64,000 nucleotides of DNA, taken from Undaria pinnatifida (Eukaryota > Sar > Phaeophyceae > Laminariales > Alariaceae). The position numbers were made by a program, and so were the translations under genes. Below, in pieces: positions 1 to 35,831 of the stretch (the stretch's first letter is position 1; every line of letters begins with the position of its first letter). Under the pieces are notes generated by a model, which was not told the origin of the DNA, searched no databases, and worked only from the letters and a program-made list of their open reading frames with translations. The stretch lies in assembly GCA_012845835.1 (NCBI GenBank), contig JABAKD010000019.1, forward strand, positions 11,834,344 through 11,898,343. Direction: 5' to 3'.

Positions 1-640
1 TAACGCGGCGTCTTCAGAGGGCCTGGGCATGCTTCCAGCGGTACAAAATGGAACTCTATGATCGCCCGGGTGTGCGCTTACGGTTGAAGGTGTGGTTGCT
101 GAAAGTTGAGGTGGTCGAGACACTGCTCTACGGTTGCATGACGTGGAGCCCGAACAAGCCTGACGATGACAGGCTACGACGGGTTCACCACTCCATGCTC
201 CTCCGATGCCTCGGATGGCGGAAACGGAAGCGCGACGAACACACCCTATCGTACGCCGACGCGCTTGCCAAGACAGCTTCCGAGAGCGTAGAGGCGATAG
301 TGCGCAAACGGAGGATATTGTACGCGGGATTCGTAGCACGTATGGGGGAGGAGCGTCTGCCACTGAGGGTGATGTTTGGGGAGCTTGTTGGGGGTAAGGG
401 ATAATCAGGGGGGCAAGAGAAAGACTGGATGGCTCATCTGAAGGAGGATATGTCGGTCTTTGGAATGAAATTCGAAGAGTGACGAAAGGCTGCTCAGAAG
501 GCCGGCAGATGGTTTCGACGAGTAGAGGAGGGAGCCGAGTTGTTCATGCGGAATTGGCATGACACGGAGAAACGCAAAGTTGCAGAGAGACGAGCAAAGG
601 CTGCGGCAGCGCCATCCACCGTCGGCATCTCCATGCGGCC

Positions 641-833
641 GGGGGGAGGGGGGAGGGGGGAGGGGGGAGGGGGGAGGGGGGAGGTGGGGAGTGGGGAAGG
701 GGGGAGGGGGGGAGGGGGGGAGGGGGGAGGGGGGGAGGGGGGAGGGGAGAGGGGGGAGAGGGGAGGGGGGGGAGGGGGGAGGCGGGGGGGGGGGAAGGGG
801 GGAGGGGAGGGGGGGGGGGGGGAGAAGGGGGGG
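641..833 (+). repeat. G-rich (GGGGGAGG-like) minisatellite inside the LINE
   Basis: About 190 bases are almost purely G and A on the plus strand, with many runs of four or more G. The array sits between the LINE coding remnant and the conserved 3' UTR. The same place holds a roughly 75-base C-rich array on the plus strand in the opposite-facing copy (61353-61427) and about 15 bases in the copy at 32.4 kb. The array is therefore part of the element and varies in length. It could form G-quadruplexes. Long ORFs read through it are artefacts of composition. Confidence 0.9.
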
Positions 834-1046
834 CGTCATGCCCAAGAGACTGAAGTCTGGTTCTGGCCATCATCGTCTTGAAATTTGTGGGCCTTTCAAT
901 GGCCGTCACAAATAGTGTAAGACCGCCCTGACTTCTTCGCCATGCTGCGTTCTCTTCCCGGTGCCAATGATGATGCACTTGACACCCTCTATGAGCCCAA
1001 TGCCGTCTTTATTCAGTTCCTAGGGTCTGCTATAATAGTATGACTT

Positions 1047-1205
1047 TTTCTTTTTTTTTCCTTCTCTTTTCCCCTTGCTTCCTCTCCTTCTCTTGGCTTT
1101 TCTTGCTTTTCTTGTATTTTCTCTTCTTTCCTTTTCTTTTTCGTATTTTCGCTTTCTTGTCTTTTCTTTCCTTTCCTTTGTTTTATTTTATTTTCTTTAT
1201 TTCCT
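1047..1205 (+). repeat. Polypyrimidine tract of LINE 3' UTR
   Basis: A T/C-rich stretch built on TTTTC/TTTCC variants. The same position holds an AAAAC/AAAG-rich tract (plus strand) in the reversed copy near 60970-61130 and a shorter T/C tract near 32625-32700. It is a variable part of the LINE tail. Confidence 0.75.
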
Positions 1206-1756
1206 TTTTGCAATTGACTTGCGGTTGTCGTGCGTATGCGTAGTGATAGGTACGACGTGCAATACATACGTGGTAGTCTTTCTTGGGTGGCAAGCGGTAT
1301 AGTCGGTTTTCCAGGCGCGAGTAGTGAGACGTTTACACCAGTGTGGACCTGGCACATCGTAGGCTGACTCCCGATTTCACTTTAATATGTTTCTGGTGGA
1401 GGCATGAATTGCGTCAGCTGTGAAATTTGCGTGTACCACCTTTGGTTTGTTCGTGTTTTCCCTGGGGTATTCCTCAGCTCCAGAGTGACTGGAGCCTGTC
1501 CTGTGACCACGGATTTGATTATGCACGTTATTGTGAGAACAACAACGGTAGGTAGGCTACAGCAGTTGTGCATACTGCTGCTGGCTGCTGGTAATAAGAA
1601 GAAAGTTTATCTTGGGATTTTTTTAAATTTTTTCAACTCCCGTACGCGTGATGCAAGTAAATGATATACGTCGAAAACCGAAAACGGGAAAACATTGTAC
1701 GTATAATACGCGTAATAATACGCGGGCTGGTCCCAGTGACACACGGGCCTGTATGG

Positions 1757-1941
1757 TATATTATAAAAAAAGAAAAAAAATACTCCAGCTGTGTGAGATC
1801 GAATATTTTGTCAAAACTCATCTTTGCAACCTGTGTGTGTGATACTCCGATCGCGCGTATTACGGGTTGTGTGTCCTCATTAAGGATATAGGTCGGCGAC
1901 TCCCCTTGCAACTACAGCAGTGTAACTATCAGGGTCAACAG
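1757..1941 (+). repeat. Left arm of a 1.7-kb inverted repeat
   Basis: This segment reappears as its reverse complement at 3305-3480. The two share the CAGCTGTG-AGATCGAATATT stretch, the TACTCCGATCGCGCG-like stretch and the AAGGATATAGGTCGGCGACT stretch. A weaker relative lies near 24308-24420. No coding capacity is evident. Confidence 0.85.
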
Positions 1942-1944
1942 GAT

Positions 1945-2395
1945 GATGTTAGTCAGTCTGTGCGCGGAAACTATACAACCCGTTTTCGAGGGGAACAAAA
2001 ACTGACAGCTGTAAAAGGAAATGCATCAGTTAATTATCAAGTGAACCCTGTAAGTCGAATAACCGGTGAGGGGAGGGCGGAGTTTTGAAGAACGTGGGGG
2101 CCTGGTTTTGACCAAAAGGGAGCGGGGGTCGGGGGGGGGGGGGGGGGGGGCAGCTCAATTTGTGCGTGGAAACTATAAATCCTTTAAGGGGATAACTCTG
2201 ACGGTTTTGGAAAGAATGCACCAGTTTATGATGGGGGGGGGCGGGGGGCGGGACGGGCGGGGGGGGGCAGCTCAATCTGTGCGTGGAAACATTATGGATA
2301 AATGTGACGGTTTTGGAAAGAATGCACCGGTTTATAATGTATATCCTGTAAGTCGTACAAACCAGTGAGTAGAGGGCGGAGTGTTCGAGGGGGAG
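1945..2395 (+). repeat. Degenerate tandem repeat between the inverted-repeat arms
   Basis: Three units begin CAGTCTGTGCGCGGAAACTA or close variants (1951, 2155, 2272). Two copies of a CCTGTAAGTCGnA plus GGGCGGAG block lie near 2047 and 2346. Poly-G runs (2130-2150, 2235-2270) separate the units. No gene is seen. Confidence 0.7.
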
Positions 2396-2492
2396 GGGGT
2401 GGGGTGTGGGGGTGGGGAGGGGGGGGGAGGTGGGGAGGGGGAGGGAGGTGGGGGGGGGGGAAGTGGGGGGGGGGGGGGGGGGAGGGGGGGGC
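2388..2492 (+). repeat. G-rich low-complexity block
   Basis: About 100 bases of G runs interrupted by A or T. The long proline-rich ORF on the minus strand here is compositional. Confidence 0.85.
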
Positions 2493-2511
2493 GAAATTGC
2501 CTTAGGTCGCA

Positions 2512-3275
2512 TATGTTAAGGAATTAGTGGGGTATTAGTCCGTTTGACCACTTGCACAAGGTTAACCAATAGCTTACCCAAACTAAGCCTTATGTTAAGG
2601 TATTAGTGGGGTATTAGTCCGTTTGACCACTTGCAACTGGTTATCCAATAGCTTACCCAAACTAAGCCTCATAACACTCTCCCCCCCCTGATACGGTGGG
2701 ATAGCAGGTCGGCCGGATATAGGGCGGACCTCTGTCAATATCCAAGCCGTTTCATTTCCTGGGGATACCAGGGAGAGTATTTTTCAAGTTCGACATGGGA
2801 AAATCTGAAAAAATTATTATTGTGGATGGTGGGGATCGAACCCACGACCCAAAAAACCCATGGTCTGTCGACGACGCCATTTGTTAAGGTATTAGTGGGG
2901 TATTAGTCCGTTTGACCACTTGCAAAAGGTTCACCAATAGCTTACCCAAACTAAGCCTTATAACACCTATAACACTTTTCCCCCCTGAAACGGCGGGATA
3001 GCAGGTCGGCCGGATATACGGGCGGACCTGTTATTTATCCAAGCAGTTTCATTTCCTGGGTATACCGGGGAGAGTATTTCTCAAGTTCGACATGGGGAAA
3101 CTCTGAAAAAGTTTATTATAGGTGGATGTGGGAGTTAAGTCCACCACCCGAAAAAACATGGTCCTGCCGACGACGCCTTTGTTAAGGAATTAGTGGGGTA
3201 TTAGTCCGTATTCCCCCTTGCACAAGGTTAACCAATAGCTTACCCAAACTAAGCCTTATAACGCATAGATGTAGG
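2512..3275 (-). repeat. tRNA-like SINE/satellite, head-to-tail array, block 1
   Basis: A unit of about 295 bp is repeated in tandem. Unit junctions at about 2512 (a short 79-bp partial), 2591, 2883 and 3178 each carry GGGGTATTAGTCCGTTTGAC followed by an AGCTTACCCAAACTAAGCC stretch. Read on the minus strand, each full unit contains a tRNA T-arm: a 5-bp GTGGG/CCCAC stem closing the loop TTCGATC (near 2832-2850), which is also a Pol III B-box. An anticodon-arm-like segment lies just 5' of it. It is a tRNA-derived repeat, not a functional tRNA, because no acceptor stem pairs. Reversed copies lie at 40870-41195 and 43041-43265. Confidence 0.8.
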
Positions 3276-3304
3276 GGTTTGCTATGTGATATATAAATAT
3301 AATC

Positions 3305-3480
3305 TGTTGACCCTGATAGCTACACTGTACTTGCAAGGGGAGTCGCCGACCTATATCCTTAATGAGGACTCACAACCCGTAATACGCGCGATCGGAGTGT
3401 CACACACAGCTTGCAAAGATAAGTTTCGGCGAAATATTCGATCTCACAGCTGGAATGTATTTTGATTTTTATAATATTTT
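3305..3480 (-). repeat. Right arm of the 1.7-kb inverted repeat
   Basis: Reverse complement of 1757-1941 with scattered mismatches. It interrupts the tRNA-like repeat array, which resumes at about 3528. Confidence 0.85.
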
Positions 3481-3527
3481 ACATGCGAGGCAGAAAAATC
3501 GAGGCAGAAAAATCGTTTTGGGGCTGT

Positions 3528-3940
3528 GTTAAGGAATCAGTGGGGTATTAGTCCGTTTGACCACTTGCAAAAGGTTAACCGATAGCTTACCCATACTAAG
3601 CCTCATAACACTCTCCCCCCCTGAAACGGCGGGATAGCAGGTCGGCCGGATATACGGCGGACCTCTGTCAATATCCAAGCCGTTTCATTTCCTGGGGATA
3701 CCAGGGAGAGTGTTTTTCAAGTTCGACATGGGGAAAGTCTGAAAAGTTTATTATTAAGAATACATACAAAAGTTTTTCCATGTACTAGTTTATTATTGTT
3801 GATGGTGGGGATCGAACCCACGACCCAAGAACCCATGGTCTGTCGACGACGCCATTTGTTGAGGAATTAGTAGGGTATTAGTCCGTTTGACCACTTGCAC
3901 AGGTTAACCAATAGCTTACCCAAACTAAGCCTTATAATAG
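3528..3940 (-). repeat. tRNA-like SINE/satellite array, block 2
   Basis: This is the same repeat family as 2512-3275, with unit starts at about 3528 and 3856. The T-arm-like sequence is conserved near 3805-3825. A 40-base insertion near 3755-3795 makes this unit about 328 bp. Confidence 0.8.
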
Positions 3941-4234
3941 CTGATTGACTCTTTCGAGCAGGAAAAAAAACACAACTGCTGTCCTCCAAGAGAACGAAAA
4001 AAAAAAAAGGTACACTGGTCGTATGTACGTATGTATGCCATTACTCCTTTACTTTGAGATATGTGAGGAGGGCAACTACTCGTACATCTCCTATGGGATA
4101 AAATAAGTATATCATATAGTCTCAAATATATAAATTATAAAAATAAAATACACTTTGCAGCTGTGAGATCAAATGTTTTCAAAACTCATTTCTGCAAGCT
4201 GTATACAAATATATACTACTAGGAGTAGTTCATT

Positions 4235-4480
4235 CTTTTTTTCGGGGATTCCGTCAGGAGTTTTTTTCGTCTCGGCTCCAACGCCCCTCGCCCTGCCGTA
4301 TCCGTTCCGCACCTCGACGTGAACGCGGATAGAAGCTGAGCGAGACAAGCGAGAAGTGCGCTTTTCTTTTTTCGTATTTTGGGCGGTATACGAGCTATTC
4401 TTGAATCTTGGCATATGTAGAGCTTGAACGTATAAATAAGGGACAACATTTCCAAATTGGCACAGTTTCCAAATTGGCAT
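4235..4480 (+). repeat. Dispersed repeat C, partial copy
   Basis: Shares GGCTCCAACGCCCCTCGCCC, CCGTTCCGCACCTCGACGTG and a TGAGCGAGACAAGCGAGAAG-like stretch with copies at 33905-34575 and 38590-38985. It is followed by the family's AAATTGGCA / TTTCCAAA motif. No ORF is conserved between copies, so it is taken as non-coding. Confidence 0.75.
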
Positions 4481-5172
4481 CTAAATTTCTTCCCGACGAT
4501 GCGTTTTTCATGGCCGCCTCCCAGCGCTTGCCCTGTCGTGGCTACTACTACTGCTGTGTGTCGTTGTCTTTCGGCTCAGTAGGTATAGTTCTACGTAACC
4601 AACGAAGGATGTGTAGTGAGTACGATTCTCACCCACGGATCATATCTGGAATTCAGGAGCGTGCGCGCTGGAGACATTCTGAATGGTTATGCCACAGATC
4701 TATGTACCACGCAACTTGCAAAGTTGCGTTTCAACCATTCAATCGGTCGTACTCACAGATTGACGTTTTGCCATTTTTAACAAAAACTGTCTGAGCAATA
4801 CAAAATAGTTGACGGAGCGACCTATGAGCAATGCTCGAAATATCAACGGCTTTGAAAAACATTTTTTCGAAAAAGTCATCATATGTCATAGTTCACGCTG
4901 TTTTCTCGTTCGAATGGTCATGCAGTATCAACCCTGCCATATTCGTTTTCCAGCTCGTCTTTTGCGACGACGGTGCAAAAGTTTCAAGCCGAAAAGCTCC
5001 CATCTATCCCTGGAACCAGCTTGAGTGGTGGAGCCAGCGCGAAAACTGTTCAAGTCTCACTTCTCCACCCATAGCGGAGCATGGAGGAAAAAGACAAACC
5101 GAAAGCTATCGTATCGTAGCACTTCTCTACGAGCAATCATAATTGTGGAAGAAGACGGTGCGAAATCTCCTA

Positions 5173-5226
5173 CTCCTGCTGCTGCTGCTGCTGTTGCTGC
5201 TGCTGACTGCTGCTGGCTGCTGTTGT
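5173..5226 (+). repeat. Imperfect (CTG)n microsatellite just upstream of the nucleotidase start
   Basis: About 17 CTG or CTG-like triplets lie 50 bases before the proposed ATG at 5275. They probably fall in the 5' UTR or core promoter of the gene. Length polymorphism is likely. Confidence 0.85.
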
Positions 5227-5274
5227 TAGCATTTCTCCTCTAGCCGAGAAGGACGGAAGAAGACAGAGGATAGG

Positions 5275-30625
<25,351 letters not shown>

Positions 30626-30707
30626 TTCCAGGCCCTAGCCTTTAAGGCGCCCCTCAGGTGGTGTTAAGGTGTATGGATTATGGATAAGGCCCGCACTAAC
30701 GCCTTTT

Positions 30708-30790
30708 CAGCTGGAAACTCGTTTATGGGACAAAATTACTTGGAGCGAGGACAGGGAGGGGTTTTAGGGCTCTATAAAGGCGTTGAGGCT
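30708..30790 (+). repeat. Dispersed repeat E copy
   Basis: AACTCGTTTATGGGACAAAA, ATTACTTGGA and AGGGGTTTTAGGGCTCTA match the repeat-E pattern. It lies about 80 bases after the nucleotidase stop and may be in its 3' UTR. Confidence 0.65.
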
Positions 30791-31205
30791 CGTAATCCGA
30801 GATAAGACATGTTTCAAGGCTCGTGTTCTGTTTTGGGGAGGAATTACTTGGCATTAAAGTGAAAAAATTGTTGCAAGACCAAGTGCTTTAGTTACTTTGA
30901 TGGCGGGTTTCGTGTCTAACCTATACGCCTTTAGGAATTTCCCAACGTGGGGGACAAAGGCAACGTATTTTGAGTGCGCTTTTGGCTCTTTGGGAGATAT
31001 ACTCTTCCCGAAATTGGTATAAAATCTGCCCTATCCCCTGTTCATGGGGTTTCCGATCCAACGGCGTCATGTTTGGACTCAATATACGGATTTTTCGCAA
31101 GTTTTAAGGCTCCAAACAGTCCTCAAGGCACCCATTTCGGGAGAAAGACTTGAAGGCATTTTTTAAGGCGTGTCTTTAAACGCTGGGGCCTACTTAGTGC
31201 TCGTT

Positions 31206-31440
31206 ACGAGCCAGAAGGGAAGTTGATTATCAGCATGAAGGAGGGTGATGTTCGTCAAGAGCCCGAACTGATTTTGGTCATCGGCAAAACCGAGATACCA
31301 GTTCATCAAGAGCCAGAACGGATTTTGGTTGTCAGCAACAAGGATTGATGTTCATCAAGCATCCAGAGCCAGAAGGAGTTGTTGGTTATCAGTGAAAAGA
31401 AGGTTGATATTCATCAAGAGCCAGGAAAGGTTTGGTTCAG
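31206..31440 (+). repeat. Degenerate ~55-bp minisatellite
   Basis: About four to five units built on GATGTTCATCAAGAGCCAGA and a TTTTGGTTATCAGCAA stretch. A fading copy of the GCCAGAAAGGATTGGTCGTG core lies near 31512. Partial ORFs exist but stops appear within units, so it is not treated as coding. Confidence 0.8.
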
Positions 31441-31757
31441 CGGCAGAGGAACCAAAATGGATTTGCTTTTCAACAGTCAATAGTCGAAGGAAGTGATTTG
31501 GAATGCCATAAAGCCAGAAAGGATTGGTCGTGAACATTCGAAAGGAGTTTGCATGAATGAAAAGGATTCGACGGTTAGGATCCGAAAGAGGTCCAATGCC
31601 AAGATCCCAAACCGATTTGATCGTGTACAGTCATACAACTCAATCAGTGCGGCGCCATGCCAGATGACATTACCCGAACTATATGAAGGGCAATCTCAAA
31701 CTATTCCCGGGCAGCAGTACTCCGTAGGAGGACGTCGTGACAAGCGGTGTTTACCGA

Positions 31758-31838
31758 ACTAAAGTGGAGTCCAGCACTAAAGGCTACCGCACAAAGGTGG
31801 ACTCCCGCACTAAAGGATACCGCACTAACGCGGGGCCA
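31758..31838 (+). repeat. 33-bp tandem repeat, ~2.4 units
   Basis: Units read AAAGTGGAGTCCAGCACTAA plus AGGCTACCGCAC. The 33-bp period keeps an open frame (a TKVDSRTKGYR-like repeat), but there is no other coding support. Confidence 0.75.
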
Positions 31839-32413
31839 CAAAATTGTATCAACAGCCAAAAAGAAATGGTTTTCGTAAGGCAACGGAGATTAGCTGGTAA
31901 GAGTCCTACCGCACGGCACCTTGTGCCGCATTGCGGGGAGGGGGCTCCCAATAGTGCCGAGTATGCGCCAGCCCAATGTACCGGCAATTTAGGGCACCGA
32001 CACTATTGGGAACAGGGTTTTTATGATACTAAGAGAGTTCCAGTCGTGCGAAGCGATTCCACCGGCACCATATAGGGCCGTGGCCCTATCCAACCGGCAC
32101 TATTGAGAGACCCCACACTAACGAAATGTTTGTCGAGAGCCAAAGGGGATTGATTGGCAAGATTTCCATTACAAGCTAAGTTATTTTGTTTAGCATTTTT
32201 GGACGTCGTAACCGATTATGGTTGGATGGGGCTGTAAGCCATGTATTTCCATGAGTACATGATTTCCATGGCTTTAAGCCATGTACTTCCGTTCGTTTGT
32301 GCTTGCCGCATACCTTTCCGTCGTTTTGTACCTTTGGTATCTGGTATATTTACCTTAAGGTCGGTATCTATATGCGTACCTTGTATACCCTTCAACACCT
32401 GGTGTTGCTTACT

Positions 32414-33041
32414 GGGGGAGGGGGGGGGGTCTTGCCCAAGAGACTGAAGTCTGGGTCTGGCCATCGTCTTGAAGTTTGTGGGCCTTCCAATGGCCGCCAC
32501 AAGTTTGCGTAAGACTGCCATGACTTCTTCGCCTTGTTGCGTTCTCCCCCCAGTGTCATCGATGCACTTGATACCCTCTATGAGCCCAATGCCGTCTTTA
32601 GTCAGTTCCTAGGGTCTACTAGTAAGGTGTCTTTTCCTTTCCTTTCCTTTCCTTTTTCTTCTCCCGGTATTATATTTTCGTTCCTTTTCTTTTCTTCGTA
32701 ATAATTCAAATGAGTTGAGGCTGACGTGCGAATGCGTAGTGATAGGTGCCACGTGTAATATAATTTTCAGGGTGGCAAGCGGTGAGAAGTCGTTTTTTTC
32801 AGGCGCGAGTAGTGAGACGTGTGTGCCAGTAGTATGAACCTGGCACGTCGTAGGCTGACGCCCGATTTCATATGTATATTGTTCTGGTGCAGGCATTGGT
32901 TGCGTTGGCCATAATTTATGCGTGTACCACTTTTGTTTTTGTTTGTGTTTTTTCCCCTGGGGTATTCCTCCACTCCAGGGAGACTGGAGCCTTTCCTGTG
33001 ACCACGGACTTGATTATGCGAGTTAATGTGAGAACAACAAC
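32414..33041 (+). mobile_element. LINE 3' end, 5'-truncated copy
   Basis: Begins in a short G run, then CCCAAGAGACTGAAGTCTGG, CTATGAGCCCAATGCCGTCT, a T/C-rich tract and the shared terminus GTGAGAACAACAAC. It is collinear with 820-1546. It has no coding part. Confidence 0.9.
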
Positions 33042-33904
33042 TACGATGTGGTACTAGGTTCCGTAGTATTAATAGCATCGACCATGACGGAGTATGATAT
33101 TGTGGTTTTGATTAGGACGGTCATACCATAAAAGGCTTCTTGGGGTTACTTAAGCTTGTGGGGCAACTCTTCTAGCGATCAAAACAAAATGCCAGGTGCT
33201 GCCTGTCAAATGTTGTTTGAGGAAGCAACAAAACGATATGCCAGCTACGCTTTATCAAATGTGACTATGACTGCCGTCCGACAATGTGAAAAGCGGGTGT
33301 GTGAATCGCAAAACAAATGACGAAGAAACAATAGCACAAAAGAGGACGCGTAACCGATTGACGAATGAGAATCCCTATATCTAGAGGGAGCAAACGTATA
33401 TGCCAGGTGTGCAGTTTACGTATAGGAGTCTGTGGGGACGCAGGGTGTCGATGCTGGATAGGTCGCCCTCCTCCATGGCTCATAACATCTCACCGTGGGG
33501 ACGCAAGGTGTCGGTGCTGCGTACGTCGCCCTCCTTCTCCATGCCTCATGGCATCTCATTAGTTCCTCCATCACTCGCTCATGTGGCTCAAAATATCAGA
33601 CAAGACCACCTAATGTACTCTATGGAACACTCTGATCCGAGGTGCGATGCTTTTCATGCAACCATCGCCTGCATCTTCTGCCTATCATTATAGAGGGAGC
33701 TATCACATGACATGGTACACCCTGTGGTTCATGAGAGAACTGGCATCATGTCACGTCGTATCTATATCTTACACATTGTTACCAGCAAACATAACAATTG
33801 TTATTTCATTTTTTATTTTTTTGCCCTCCGACAATATATAGCCTAGAGAATGCCGTTCCGATATATACATATGCATATATATATATATATAAGATCATTA
33901 TTTC
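33042..33904. other. No gene recognised
   Basis: Contains a 64-bp doublet at 33430-33560 (GTGGGGACGCAnGGTGTCG and GTCGCCCTCCT in both units) and a (TA)n run at 33867-33890. The remainder is unassigned. Confidence 0.6.
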
Positions 33905-34575
33905 TTTCAGGGATTCGGTCAGGACTTTTTTTCGTCTCGGCCTAAGTGTGCGATTCACGGAACTGGAATTATCGGTCAAATAGCTTCGTTCGAGCGCCGG
34001 CTTCGGGGTGCGGCTCCAACGCCCCTCGCCCTGCCGTGTCCGTTCCGCACATCGACGTGAACGCGTACGGATGCCGAGTAAGACAAGCGAGAAGTTGCAA
34101 AATACCGCATGTTGAGGAATTCCGGATATTTTGGTTGAATCTTAATGTCTGCAGCGCGTGGATGATTTACAAAATTGGCATTATTTCCATACGGTAGTTG
34201 CTAATGTTTGGAATTTTGCGGTGGCATGTTCTCGAGCGTTCGTTTCGCTTGACGTCTTCAGAGCTTGAACGAATGAAACACGTAAAAGTCTTCGGGGGTC
34301 GGCTCCAACGCCCCTCGCCCTTCCTTGTCCGTTGGGCACCTCGACGTGAACGCGGATGGATGCTGAGCTTGTCAAGTGAAAAGTTGCAAAAATATTGTAT
34401 TTTGAGGAGGTAATCTTGCGACTTCGGTTGTATCTTACAATAACGTCTGCAGCGTCTGGATAACTTTCAAAATTGGCATCATTTCCAAACGGTGGGAAGT
34501 TTCTTAAGTTTTGAATTTTGCGGTGGTATTATCTCGAGCGTTTGTTTTGCTTGACGTCTGCAGGGCTTGAGTGCG
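33905..34575 (+). repeat. Dispersed repeat C, one long and one partial unit
   Basis: Unit 1 (33905-34285) and a partial unit 2 (34285-34575) share GGCTCCAACGCCCCTCGCCC, CACCTCGACGTGAACGCG, GACAAGCGAGAAGTTGCAAA, CAAAATTGGCATnATTTCCA and CTCGAGCGTT. The same order is found at 38590-38985. Confidence 0.8.
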
Positions 34576-34679
34576 TAACTGACAAATAAGTTTGTGTTGC
34601 TTCGTACTTGACGTGCTCCTTATTGCTGCTGATTGTTGATTGATCATCTCTTCTAGCGATTTTTTACTTTTTTTAATTG

Positions 34680-34968
34680 GCGCACTTCTACTTCCCAGCT
34701 TCTGGACATACAATCCGTGGTCACAGGTGTCGTCCTTCCCTTCCCCCCCCCGGTTAGTGCCTTCGTTTTTTTTGGCGCGTAGGGTTCAGCATCCACTGAT
34801 AGTCGATTTTTCATCGTGTGTTGCTAACTCATGCTCTCGCGCTTTCCGCAAATCAATAAGTGCACAAAACGAAAAATTGTACGAGTACGCACGAGGGGGG
34901 ATTCAAACTCACGAAGCTGATCTATACAAAGCTCGAGGATATAACCTGATACGCCACTGGGGCAGTGA
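34680..34968 (-). mobile_element. SINE-2 (tRNA-derived), copy 2
   Basis: The minus-strand head reads GTGGCGTATCAGGTTA (A-box layout) and GAGTTTGAATCCC (B-box). The body contains a CTCTCGCGCTTTCCGC block, ACAGGTGTCGTCC and CCAGCTTCTGGACA, as in 57879-58142. Confidence 0.85.
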
Positions 34969-34978
34969 GTGACATAGA

Positions 34979-35590
34979 GCCGGTTGCCCCAGTGGTCTAG
35001 TGGGGTTACACTCGAATACTACTACTGAGTCAAACCCACGATAGGGGTTGCAGTTTTTGCGCCAACAAGTCCCTGGCCAATTGAGTTCCTCATGTGAGGA
35101 ACTACCGGTTAGTAAAGCAATTTCACGAGTACATATGTTTTTAGGACCAAGGCATACCGGTAGAAGCTTGGTCGGAATGTGCGAACGAATGCCGTCGAAG
35201 TCATTTTTCGGGTGAGATGTTGAGTTCCTCGTGTGAGAAGCTCAGGGACTGGTGCTACACTCATACCCTACCGTGGGATGGCTCTACTATTAATACCAGC
35301 GTTGGTCCTTGAGTTAAATAACCACCGTTGTGAGCTTTGTTGGCTTTATTTATTTGCAGAAATAAATGGGGAAAAAAGGATCAACTAACTGCTGAAATCG
35401 CCTAGCAGCGTGGGTAGGTACAAATCGACGCGAATCGACGAGGGATAAAAATGCTGAATTCTTCTCGCGATAAAAATTAGGGCAGGTACCGTGGGGAGCG
35501 GAGCCCGCCACATGACCCCGGATCTAAGTTATACTACTGCATTGGGAGGGCGAGAGTAATGCGAGCATCACAATAAATGGGATGGGAAAA
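34979..35590 (+). mobile_element. SINE-1 copy split by a small inverted-repeat insertion
   Basis: The head (GTTGCCCCAGTGGTCTAGTG, ACTCGAATACTACTAC) lies at 34979-35030. The B-box/body resumes at about 35283 (GTTGGTCCTTGAGTT, then GCCTAGCAGCGTGGGTAGGT, CGACGCGAATCGACGAGG and TGACCCCGGATCTAAG). The intervening ~250 bp carry their own inverted ends. Confidence 0.8.
35066..35258. mobile_element. Small inverted-repeat insertion within SINE-1
   Basis: The left end CAAGTCCCTGGCCAATTGAG plus TTCCTCATGTGAGGAACT and the right end, reverse-complemented, CCAGTCCCTGAGCTTCTCAC plus ACGAGGAACTCA are imperfect inverted repeats. Being nested inside the SINE makes it younger than that insertion. Confidence 0.6.
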
Positions 35591-35831
35591 AGAAAAGGAG
35601 TGGAGTGTGTAACTGCTGTTGTAATAATACGATACCCAAGCAAGTTGCTGTTTGTGTTCTTGTTTTTCAAATTCCGAGCTTCAAGAGCAGCAGTAAATAA
35701 TAATGTTGATTGACACCACAGGCAACACCTCTCTGGGTACCTGGGTAACGCGGCGTCAACCATCGTAATATCATACAATTTCGGGGCAATGTGATCTCTA
35801 TGCAAAGATCCTATTGTGGTGTATCAATTGT

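Larger units (their letters stand above)
1..1546 (+). mobile_element. Non-LTR retrotransposon (LINE), 3' part, degenerate, cut by window start
   Basis: The conceptual product from about position 2 matches the region that follows the reverse transcriptase fingers/palm in many LINE ORF2 proteins: a LLYGCMTW-type motif, a lysine/arginine-rich stretch with LRCLGWRKRKR, and RILYAGFVARMGEERLP. An in-frame stop (TAA near 401) replaces the tyrosine codon seen in the sister copy at 60595-62219, and a second stop lies near 469, so this copy is dead. After the coding remnant come a G-rich array, a conserved 3' UTR segment (about 834-1040), a pyrimidine-rich tract and a 3' terminus ending GTGAGAACAACAAC. 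Four copies in the window share that terminus. The 5' end lies outside the window. The clade (RTE/CR1/Jockey-like) is not resolved. Confidence 0.85.

Noticed and set aside
405-978. Proline-rich and glycine-rich ORFs on both strands
   Set aside because: They run through the G-rich LINE array. All frames are open because of composition, not coding.
2030-2512. 160-aa proline-rich ORF
   Set aside because: Reads through G/C homopolymer-like tracts, and the frame differs between tandem units.
2820-2880. True tRNA gene
   Set aside because: A T-arm and part of an anticodon arm are present, but there is no matching acceptor stem or D-arm, and it recurs in tandem. It is tRNA-derived repeat, not a gene.
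4408-4794. 128-aa plus-strand ORF upstream of the nucleotidase
   Set aside because: Its first part lies in dispersed repeat C and the frame is not kept in the other copies.
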